Of a DNA stretch of 8,082 bases, positions 1 to 6,376 are shown piece after piece. The stretch is from an uncultured Lachnospiraceae bacterium (lineage in GTDB: Bacteria > Bacillota > Clostridia > Lachnospirales > Lachnospiraceae). The position numbers and the translations under genes were made by a program. The notes beneath the pieces were generated by a model. That model was not told the DNA's origin and made no database searches. It was given only the letters and a program-made list of their open reading frames with translations. The stretch lies in contig CALZHV010000092.1 in the NCBI GenBank assembly GCA_945787485.1, positions 1 to 8,082 on the forward strand, written 5' to 3'. Each line of letters opens with the position of its first letter. Position 1 is the stretch's first letter.

Positions 1-160
1 TTGCACCCTCTGATTTCCAAATTTCTGTTCCTTTAAGATAATCCATTGATTTTTTTACATTAGACAATTGTCTTTTGATATCTTCATTATCGTCATTTAA
101 TCTTTTTCGATAATTTCTAATTTCTTGTGTATCGACCTTAACACCATTAATTGCCGGCAC
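1..160 (-). CDS. Small Esx/WXG100-like protein, N-terminal part (runs off left edge)
   Basis: This reading frame starts at a GTG (158-160) and stays open for 53 codons to the window edge. The start is fixed by a perfect AGGAGG (168-173) seven bases upstream, which overlaps the stop codon of the preceding WXG100 gene, so the two are probably translationally coupled. The protein begins MPAINGVKVDTQEIRNY and is hydrophilic and probably helical. It reaches LKGTEIWKSEGA at residues 42-53. The W48-K-S-E-G placement, about 45-50 residues in after a first helix, resembles the helix-turn-helix WXG motif of Esx proteins, but the Gly is displaced to W+4. There is no signal peptide or membrane segment. 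By position it is likely a second secreted Esx-like protein, a substrate partner or the start of a longer WXG/LXG-type effector. The C-terminal part is missing, so these cannot be told apart. The coding assignment is firm; the family is tentative. Confidence 0.72.
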   Translation of the reverse strand, partial: MPAINGVKVDTQEIRNYRKRLNDDNEDIKRQLSNVKKSMDYLKGTEIWKSEGA

Positions 161-171
161 AAAATCACCTC

Positions 172-489
172 CTATTTAATCTTAGTAACTAAATTGCTTG
201 CTTTAGATACTACATCTTTTTGTGCTGTATCGTAAGCCTGAGCAGATTTATCTAAAAACTTATAGTATTGCTCGAGAATGTTGCTCATTTGTTCAAAATC
301 TTTTTTAAACAGTTCTACCTGAGCCATAAATTGCTCAGCATCCTCACCACCGAAAGACGTCGATGTTAAGTTCTTTGCCTGAGAATGAATATCACTATAG
401 GAAGAATCAAAGTTACCTTTTTCTCCTTTGATCTTTTGTGATTCATTGCTTAACTCTCTGGGTTGAACCCTAATAGATCTTTCTGCCAT
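172..489 (-). CDS. WXG100-family protein, EsxA/YukE-like T7SS secreted protein
   Basis: This 105-residue protein has the length and pattern of the WXG100 family: two amphipathic helices around a short turn, normally secreted as a dimer by the type VII machine. The first helix covers about residues 9-41 and carries the typical F27..Y31..I34 spacing. The turn is at 44-49. The second helix includes E52-x-F54, F61, F65, M68, L72, Y75/Y76 and F78-L79, which is the usual family pattern. There is no signal peptide or membrane segment. The turn reads S-F46-G47-G48, so the hallmark Trp is replaced by Phe (FxG). A YxxxD pattern occurs at Y76-D80, but within helix 2; the C-terminal tail Y86-DTA-Q90 lacks the acidic residue of a classical YxxxD/E export signal. 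The ATG start has GGAG eight bases upstream. The gene lies 24 bp after the yukD-like gene and 11 bp before the next Esx-like gene, so it is co-transcribed with the motor ATPase. Confidence 0.93.
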   Translation of the reverse strand: MAERSIRVQPRELSNESQKIKGEKGNFDSSYSDIHSQAKNLTSTSFGGEDAEQFMAQVELFKKDFEQMSNILEQYYKFLDKSAQAYDTAQKDVVSKASNLVTKIK

Positions 490-513
490 AATTTCAACTC
501 CTTTCTTTTGTTA

Positions 514-765
514 TTACAATAACATCAGCGAAGAACCGTTTCTTACCTTCAGTTCTCTCACCGACATATTAATGTTAAAAATTGCCCCGGTTTCCTTATC
601 GCATAATACTGCGTTACTTTTTTTCAGCAAGTCGATATTACACTCTAAAGAAATCAAATCGAATAACATTGCTCTTAATTCATACATCCTTAAGTTTGGA
701 GAAACCTTAACATCAAAATTTTTGGTTATTGACGGAACGTATATTTGTAAAAACAGTTCGTTCAT
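514..765 (-). CDS. yukD: YukD/EsaB-like ubiquitin-fold T7SS accessory protein
   Basis: This 83-residue protein matches the YukD/EsaB family of small ubiquitin-fold (beta-grasp) proteins found in Firmicutes type VIIb loci, which act in the cytoplasm or at the membrane as accessory or regulatory factors for secretion. The pattern fits the fold: an opening strand pair (residues 3-9 and 16-21), a helix after P23 (R26-MYELRAMLFDLI), then short strands ending in the typical L-x-V-x-x-G-S-x-L-x-L close (VRNGSSLMLL). There is no C-terminal Gly-Gly, so it is not expected to be conjugated like ubiquitin. Its ATG overlaps the essC stop codon by one base (TAATG). A GAGG lies just upstream, inside the essC coding end, indicating translational coupling. 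The next gene encodes the WXG100 protein. The identification rests on size, pattern and context rather than a strict sequence motif, but the context is very strong. Confidence 0.88.
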   Translation of the reverse strand: MNELFLQIYVPSITKNFDVKVSPNLRMYELRAMLFDLISLECNIDLLKKSNAVLCDKETGAIFNINMSVRELKVRNGSSLMLL

Positions 766-3700
766 TAAAATTCCTCGCTTTCATTAAGTAATTTGACAAA
801 TGTTGCTTTTCCATTATTAACTACGAAGCCATATTTATTATCTAACTCTTTATTCATATCCTTAGTTCGTTTTGATACTGATAATGTGAATTGATCTACA
901 ATGCCATCACCGATCCAAATGCCATTACCATTACATTTTTGTTTATACCAATCTTCAAAAGAATAAGATGATACACCTAATAGCGAATCACAAATCAAGA
1001 ATTCAACATTAAATTCCGACTTACAGTTTTCAAATACCTTCTTTATTTTTTCTGCATAATCAACAGAAACAGAGGACAGGAAATCAGACAAGCCAACAAT
1101 AGCACAAAAAACATTATGTAAATCATATCCATCAGGAGCAGATCCGTTGTTATCTTTGAAATCATTGTGTCTATTTACAACTGTCCAATATATTTTTTCA
1201 AATTCTGTTTCAAAATTTGAATTACACAAACTGTAATTAGGATCGTTAACAACAAGAGAAGTCATATCAAAGATAAAGGCTTCCGTTTTTTCGATACTTG
1301 CAGCGTACTTTGTTACTGTTTGAGCGAAATCAACAATATCATCACTATCTTGAGATACAGCCAAACATATTGGAGATTTATCAAAATTAATCTTACTGAT
1401 TTCCAATGTATTAAAAGCAACACCAACCGCAAATTCCTTATATGATTTATTTGCGTTACAAGAAATCATATAATCCACAGATACTATATCCGGCAATACA
1501 GGAATTCTGTTTGCATATACAGAAGAAGTTTCTGCTAAACTGTTGGAAATGTCACTGATTTGCTGCATCATATCATCAGTATCTGCAATTAACGCTGTTT
1601 GAAATTCGTAAATCTTCTCATCATCTGCAACGAACAAGCCTCTACCTGTATACTTAGCAGGATACAAGCCTTGAACACTTCCAAGAATCATAGTATAATC
1701 GCTTAATTCATTTTGCTGTAATACAAACTGTTTATTGAAATTTTGAATAAATCTATACCTAATGTCATTAAAATTTGTAATAGTTACAACAAAATAAATA
1801 CCATACCTATTACCTTCTCTGATAATCTGCATTAATTTTTCTTCGTATTCAAAATAAGTTTCAGAAAATGCAGCTAAGTTATTAATAACCACTACTATAT
1901 TAGGAATTTTGTTTTTGGATTTCTTTGCAAAACTTACAAAAGATCCGCCGTAATCTGCAAACGTCTTCTTTCTTGAAACAATTTCATTGCTAATGAGTTT
2001 CAAGAAATTATTAATCTTTTCCGTTTCGGAAATAAGAACCACGTCGGAAACTTGCGGAGCTCTTTCAAAAGCTTTCAATGCTTCAGAACCAAAATCAAGA
2101 ATATATGCATTTAGTTCTTCAGCATCATAACTTGATAACAATGAATACAACATTGTAGAGATAAATTGACCCTTACCACTTCCCGTTGTACCATATACTG
2201 CAACATTACCGGAATTGATAAACTGCAAAGTCAACAAACCTTGATGTTGATTCGTAGGATCATCATATTCTCCGATAACTGCTTCAAGTTCCGCATAATT
2301 TGAATCACGATAGTTATATTTAGCTTTAATATTATCTATCAAAATTTTTGCAGGAATAGGTTCTAACCATAACTGTTTTGCAAATGAGTTTTCTTCTTTT
2401 GCCAAACCATAAATATACTTATTTATTTCAACAACTTGCTTATGATTATTTGACGGAATTCCATCAGAATTTTCTAACTTTACAGTATGAATTTCTCTTC
2501 CAAGATTATCTAACAAACAAACTTTGCTTGTTTCTTCCTTTTCGATAGATGTATCTTTAGGAATATATGGTGCGCCGCTCCATGCTGATTGACCCAACTC
2601 AAACAATTCATTAAAGCCAACTTGCAAATAAAACCTACCGGTTTGCGATATTTCAGCAGCATCCGGTCGCTTAATCATATCCATACTATCACTTTTATCT
2701 TGAACCTTTAAACAAACCCTAAATCTAGAGTTTGACCAGATCTGATCATCTACCACACCACTTGGTTTTTGAGTTGCAAGTATTAAATGAACACCTAAAC
2801 TACGACCTATTCTGGCAGTAGAAATCAACTGATCCATAAAATCAGGTTGTTGTGCTTTTAATTCTGCAAATTCATCAGAAATTATAAATAAATGCGGAAT
2901 AGGCTTTTCGACTACACCGTTTCTATATAATTGCTGATATTTATAGATGTCCATTGTTCCTTCGTTTGCAATTTTTCTTGCTTTATTAAACTCAGCTTGT
3001 CGATTGCGAAGTTCAGATTGAATGGATACCAAAGAACGCTTTACAGCGCTACCATCAAGGTTTGTTATCGTTCCGGCTAAATGAGGTAATTTATAACTAT
3101 CACTCTCAAAAGCACCTGTTAATCCTCCACCTTTATAGTCAATCAAAATAAACGAAACTTCATTAGGATGATAATTGACAGCTAAAGACAAAATAAAAGA
3201 AATGATAAACTCTGATTTACCTGAACCGGTCATACCTGCAATTAAACCATGAGGACCATGAAACTTTTCATGCAAATCCAACATGAATGGATCGCCATTA
3301 TTATCAACTCCGACAGGAGTTTTCAACGAGTTCACCGGATTATTCTCTTTCCATCTTGTCAAAGAATTAAGATGCTCAATTTTACCAACACCAAACATAT
3401 CCAAAAAAGTCAACATGGATGGTAAAATATAATTACTTGTTGATAAATCCAAGTTTACATTTGATAATTCTTTAGCGATATCATCAGCATCTTCTTGTGA
3501 TACTGTTTCTATTTCAAATAACTGTTTATCCCCTGTAGTGTCATACTTATCATAAATCGTTGAACCCTCAGAAGAAATCTCTACTACCGTTGAACATTCC
3601 TTTGGCAAGTTTTTCATTTCCCCGAATGCATACAATAAACTAATACCCAAATTTGTTTCTTCTGCAACAATTCTATTAATAAAATCCGCTTTGTAAGCAA

Positions 3701-5366
3701 GATCTTTATTGGTAATTATAACAACATAATGAGGCGGTTGAACATTAACATCGACATCTTCAAGTTTATTTTCAATATCCTTTTCTATGACTAAAGAAAG
3801 TTCTTTTATTTCTTCATTAGTAGAGGCAACATATCTAAAAGATTTTTCATTGTTCCAAAGATGAGGTAACCATTTTGTATACTGGAATTGACTAATCTCT
3901 AATGGGTTTGCTATTAGTACAATTTTCAGCTCATCATAGCTATGAAACATTGCGAGTTGCATAATTACATTGTTCAAGAATTCAATTGTTTTTATTCTAT
4001 TGTTGCTTGCAACACCCGTGATTTTAGTATCCCAAAGCGAATGCAAAATAGGAACATTAGTTACAGAATGATCTTCTTTCTCCATCCTGTACACTTCTTC
4101 TTTTAAATCGTCGTCATCAAGTGAAAACGATTTTTCGGGAAATTTGATATTACAATCTAACGGTATATTTCCCACACCTATTCTAATATTCAGAAAATCA
4201 TCATTTCCATATTCTCTTGACCATAAATCATGTTCCCAAAATTCTTTTGTTGAAGATACATGTTCTACGGATGGATTGTTCTCAATCAATATACTTCTTT
4301 GACTATTACATGCATTTTGAATTTCCTGTCTACATTCATTAAGATATTCAACATACTTTTCTTTTCTGTTTTTTTCCCTATTTTTTTTTCGTTTTTTATC
4401 TGATTTTTTCGTCAATATCGGCCATAAAACAGTACCAGCGAGCATTCCGATTGCCATTGCCAATGTTGGAAGAATACTCATAATGTTTCTTTCCAACGGA
4501 CTTTGATTTAAATAGTTAACAATAGAAGATAAAGCAGTAAAAACAGATGCCATTCCCATTGTCATTGATGGACCAATAACAAAAGCCATCGGGGTTTCAT
4601 CCACTGATTCCTTGGTTGGAGGGGAATCAACTTTGAAATTATAGGTTTGTATTCCTCTTTTAAACTTTGGTGAACGAAAATAATAATTAACACTATTCTC
4701 TATCGGTTTATTCACAATATCCTGTTCTATACTTTGTTCTCTAATCTGAACTAACGAATTAGAAAACAACTCCACTTTATTATCAGGATTATTTATAGCA
4801 ATATATTGAGAACCAATAATAATTCTTAGCCCTAAAATATAAACTACATCTCCCGGAAATAAATCTGTTTTTTCACTTATTGAATTTCCGTTTACAAAGG
4901 TTCCGTTACTGCTTTTTTCATCAGTAATGCACCAACTTCCCACCCCATCATATGATAAAGTTGCGTGAACCGAAGAAACGAATGGATTATCATAAACAAG
5001 TTTATTTTTCTTCTCTCTTCCTATTGTTAAATCTAATTTATTCTTTGAACCATATTTTGTAAAAATGTATCTATCATCACTTGAAGGTTCAGAGTAAATA
5101 TAATTAACGGCATAATCCTTTTGAGACAACAGTTTGTAAAACGAATAGTTTTCCAAACATACTTCCGATATTTCTCTATCATTTTGATCGACTATTTTGA
5201 TATACTTATTTGATTTCAAGTACCACTTATTTCCAACTGCTTCAATTCCGATGATTTTTACAGAATTACCCTTATCATCAACATCTTGAAGCCAATACTG
5301 ACCTTGAATCTTTTCAGGAAGCTGTAAAGTAATCAATTTGCTATTTCTTATTAGAGAAACGTTCAT
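765..5366 (-). CDS. essC: EssC/YukBA-like FtsK/SpoIIIE-type motor ATPase of type VIIb secretion
   Basis: This is the membrane motor ATPase that recognises Esx substrates and drives type VIIb secretion. With the start chosen here it is 1533 residues, near the usual EssC length. Residues 1-95 form the divergent N-terminal region. An FHA domain lies at about 108-200 (IGR at 115-117, SSVH at 131-134, SSNGTFVNG at 152-160). Two membrane segments follow at about 262-286 and 295-318, then a very basic coiled-coil start (320-340). The first FtsK domain (D1) is intact: GMTGSGKS at 711-718 with K717, LIDYKGGG with D743, and Walker B ending in D831-E832. The second (D2) has GTTGSGKG at 1059-1066, but its Walker B-like strand reads VVVINN, with N1162 where Asp is expected. 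The third (D3, about 1270-1533) has no P-loop (A1336-V-S-Q-D instead) but keeps the G-x-W-I-G-D-G end typical of EssC. The ATG at 5364-5366 is preferred because AAGGTG (5375-5380) is eight bases upstream. The in-frame GTG three codons earlier would lie one base from that site. Confidence 0.96.
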   Translation of the reverse strand: MNVSLIRNSKLITLQLPEKIQGQYWLQDVDDKGNSVKIIGIEAVGNKWYLKSNKYIKIVDQNDREISEVCLENYSFYKLLSQKDYAVNYIYSEPSSDDRYIFTKYGSKNKLDLTIGREKKNKLVYDNPFVSSVHATLSYDGVGSWCITDEKSSNGTFVNGNSISEKTDLFPGDVVYILGLRIIIGSQYIAINNPDNKVELFSNSLVQIREQSIEQDIVNKPIENSVNYYFRSPKFKRGIQTYNFKVDSPPTKESVDETPMAFVIGPSMTMGMASVFTALSSIVNYLNQSPLERNIMSILPTLAMAIGMLAGTVLWPILTKKSDKKRKKNREKNRKEKYVEYLNECRQEIQNACNSQRSILIENNPSVEHVSSTKEFWEHDLWSREYGNDDFLNIRIGVGNIPLDCNIKFPEKSFSLDDDDLKEEVYRMEKEDHSVTNVPILHSLWDTKITGVASNNRIKTIEFLNNVIMQLAMFHSYDELKIVLIANPLEISQFQYTKWLPHLWNNEKSFRYVASTNEEIKELSLVIEKDIENKLEDVDVNVQPPHYVVIITNKDLAYKADFINRIVAEETNLGISLLYAFGEMKNLPKECSTVVEISSEGSTIYDKYDTTGDKQLFEIETVSQEDADDIAKELSNVNLDLSTSNYILPSMLTFLDMFGVGKIEHLNSLTRWKENNPVNSLKTPVGVDNNGDPFMLDLHEKFHGPHGLIAGMTGSGKSEFIISFILSLAVNYHPNEVSFILIDYKGGGLTGAFESDSYKLPHLAGTITNLDGSAVKRSLVSIQSELRNRQAEFNKARKIANEGTMDIYKYQQLYRNGVVEKPIPHLFIISDEFAELKAQQPDFMDQLISTARIGRSLGVHLILATQKPSGVVDDQIWSNSRFRVCLKVQDKSDSMDMIKRPDAAEISQTGRFYLQVGFNELFELGQSAWSGAPYIPKDTSIEKEETSKVCLLDNLGREIHTVKLENSDGIPSNNHKQVVEINKYIYGLAKEENSFAKQLWLEPIPAKILIDNIKAKYNYRDSNYAELEAVIGEYDDPTNQHQGLLTLQFINSGNVAVYGTTGSGKGQFISTMLYSLLSSYDAEELNAYILDFGSEALKAFERAPQVSDVVLISETEKINNFLKLISNEIVSRKKTFADYGGSFVSFAKKSKNKIPNIVVVINNLAAFSETYFEYEEKLMQIIREGNRYGIYFVVTITNFNDIRYRFIQNFNKQFVLQQNELSDYTMILGSVQGLYPAKYTGRGLFVADDEKIYEFQTALIADTDDMMQQISDISNSLAETSSVYANRIPVLPDIVSVDYMISCNANKSYKEFAVGVAFNTLEISKINFDKSPICLAVSQDSDDIVDFAQTVTKYAASIEKTEAFIFDMTSLVVNDPNYSLCNSNFETEFEKIYWTVVNRHNDFKDNNGSAPDGYDLHNVFCAIVGLSDFLSSVSVDYAEKIKKVFENCKSEFNVEFLICDSLLGVSSYSFEDWYKQKCNGNGIWIGDGIVDQFTLSVSKRTKDMNKELDNKYGFVVNNGKATFVKLLNESEEF

Positions 5367-5374
5367 TATTTTCA

Positions 5375-5380
5375 CACCTT
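5375..5380 (-). promoter_or_regulatory. Ribosome binding site that fixes the essC start
   Basis: AAGGTG lies eight bases before the ATG at 5366 and overlaps the alternative in-frame GTG (5373-5375). This favours the shorter protein beginning MNVSLIRN. Confidence 0.65.
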
Positions 5381-5410
5381 TTTGTTGTTTTTTGTTAAGA
5401 ATAATCTTAA

Positions 5411-5438
5411 AAAATATGACAGTAGCTATTTAAATCAA
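5411..5438 (-). promoter_or_regulatory. Candidate weak sigma-A promoter for the T7SS operon
   Basis: Reading leftward, TTGATT (5433-5438) and TATTTT (5411-5416) are separated by 16 bp. Each matches four of six consensus positions. Transcription would begin near 5404, giving a leader of about 38 nt before the essC ATG. The region is so A+T-rich that chance matches are likely. The weakness of both boxes would fit a promoter needing an activator, but this is inference. Confidence 0.3.
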
Positions 5439-5492
5439 AAAAATATTATTCATTCCTTCATACAAGGCCTTACCATATCTCTGTACGCACCG

Positions 5493-5542
5493 TAAAAATA
5501 TACTTTTATTCTAAAAAATAGTACTAAAAATATGCTTTATTT
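5493..5542. repeat. Pair of 18-bp imperfect direct repeats in the divergent intergenic region
   Basis: TAAAAATATACTTTTATT (5493-5510) and TAAAAATATGCTTTATTT (5525-5542) match at 15 of 18 positions. Their starts are 32 bp apart, about three helical turns. They sit between the two divergent operons, upstream of both candidate promoters. They could be sites for a regulator, but both copies are A+T-rich and similarity could partly reflect composition. Confidence 0.45.
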
Positions 5543-5547
5543 ACAAT

Positions 5548-5574
5548 ATTTGCAGGGTATCGGACTTGATTTGC
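5548..5574. promoter_or_regulatory. Possible LytTR-type binding site: ATTTGC repeated at 21-bp spacing
   Basis: ATTTGC occurs at 5548-5553 and again at 5569-5574, exactly 21 bp (two helical turns) apart. This is the spacing used by many AgrA/ComE-like LytTR regulators, which bind paired direct repeats of about 9 bp. The downstream copy ends about 35 bp before the -10 box of the response-regulator promoter, which lacks a good -35. The sequence does not closely match published LytTR consensus sites, so this is only a candidate. Confidence 0.3.
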
Positions 5575-5606
5575 GTTGCATAAAACTTCCAAAATAGTTG
5601 ATTGTA

Positions 5607-5615
5607 TGCTATAAT
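5607..5615 (+). promoter_or_regulatory. Extended -10 promoter of the two-component operon
   Basis: A perfect TATAAT (5610-5615) is preceded by TGC, giving an extended -10 element. No convincing -35 is found at 16-18 bp spacing (TTCCAA at 5587-5592 is poor). Transcription would start near 5622, leaving a leader of about 29 nt before the response-regulator ATG. An extended -10 without a -35 fits a promoter that depends on an activator or has modest basal activity. Confidence 0.7.
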
Positions 5616-5650
5616 ATACCTTGTGACATTTTATAATTCGGAGAATATTT

Positions 5651-6364
5651 ATGATTAGTATTGTAATTTGTGATGATGAACTGTCTTACCAGGAAATTAT
5701 CGCTTGTAAAATTAAGCAGTGTATGCAAACCAAATTTGAAATGGATTGTAATATTGTTTGTTTTGATAGATTATCCGATCTCAAAAAATATGCTGAAACA
5801 AACAAAATTGATATCCTTTTCCTTGACATAATGGTAGATGACGAAAATGCAATGGATTGGTCCATAAATAATTTTCAAAACAAATATACTCAGATTGTTT
5901 TTATGACATCATTTCCGCAGTGTGCTTACAACATAAGCGAAGCAAATTGCTGTTACTATCTTGTTAAATCAAGACTGACAGAAGAAACACTTACAAAAGC
6001 CTTGCAAAGAGCATTACAGAAGACAACAAAAAAAGATCCCAATTTAACAATAGTTAAATCGGGAAGTAAAAATTACACTATTAATTTTCAGGACATACAG
6101 TACATAGAAACCTTTAACAACAACATTACCTTGCATTTGCAAAGCAAGGAGGATATAACAATATATTCAACTCTTAAGGAATATGAGGCTACTCTGCCAC
6201 CGAATTTTTTAAGATGTCATAAATGCTATATGATAAATATGAATCACATCATCGGTTACGAGCCGCACAAATTTATCATTTCAACCGGAGAAACTATACC
6301 TGTTCCGCCAAAGAAATACAAAAACATTATTAAATCTTATGAGAATTATTTGATAAATTTATAG
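5651..6364 (+). CDS. AgrA-like response regulator (receiver + LytTR DNA-binding domain)
   Basis: This 237-residue cytoplasmic regulator has two domains. Residues 1-122 are a receiver domain with the acidic pair D8-D9, phospho-acceptor D59 (ILFLDI), T86 after a hydrophobic strand (IVFMTS) and K106 (YYLVK). Residues about 131-236 are a LytTR domain, with the conserved Y-I-E-T at 151-154 and the FLRCHKCYMINMNHI segment at 186-200, which corresponds to the family's F-x-R-x-H-x-x-x-(V/I)-N signature. LytTR proteins bind direct repeats in promoters. The start is ATG with GGAG seven bases upstream. The gene lies 12 bp before its partner kinase and diverges from the T7SS operon, so autoregulation and control of secretion genes are plausible. 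The cysteine-rich stretch (C91, C100, C101) in the receiver is a minor oddity. The family is certain; the target genes are unknown. Confidence 0.95.
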   Translation: MISIVICDDELSYQEIIACKIKQCMQTKFEMDCNIVCFDRLSDLKKYAETNKIDILFLDIMVDDENAMDWSINNFQNKYTQIVFMTSFPQCAYNISEANCCYYLVKSRLTEETLTKALQRALQKTTKKDPNLTIVKSGSKNYTINFQDIQYIETFNNNITLHLQSKEDITIYSTLKEYEATLPPNFLRCHKCYMINMNHIIGYEPHKFIISTGETIPVPPKKYKNIIKSYENYLINL

Positions 6365-6368
6365 GAGG
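6363..6368 (+). promoter_or_regulatory. Ribosome binding site that selects a TTG start for the kinase
   Basis: A perfect AGGAGG overlaps the stop codon of the response regulator and lies eight bases before TTG (6377-6379). The next in-frame ATG (6392) is 23 bases away, too far. The closer ATG at 6370 is out of frame and soon closed. Confidence 0.8.
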
Positions 6369-6376
6369 AATGTATT

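Noticed and set aside
572..787. A 71-codon plus-strand open frame opposite the yukD-like gene
   Set aside because: It lies entirely antisense to yukD and the end of essC, has no family pattern, and the minus-strand genes are clearly real. It is a shadow frame.
5373..5375. GTG as the essC start, three codons upstream of the chosen ATG
   Set aside because: The only ribosome binding site (AAGGTG, 5375-5380) overlaps this GTG and is well spaced only for the ATG at 5366.
5376..5650. Riboswitch, small RNA or agrD-like peptide gene in the divergent intergenic region
   Set aside because: No strong hairpin with a T-run and no ribosome-site-led small frame with a plausible peptide was seen. Promoter and repeat elements account for what is visible.
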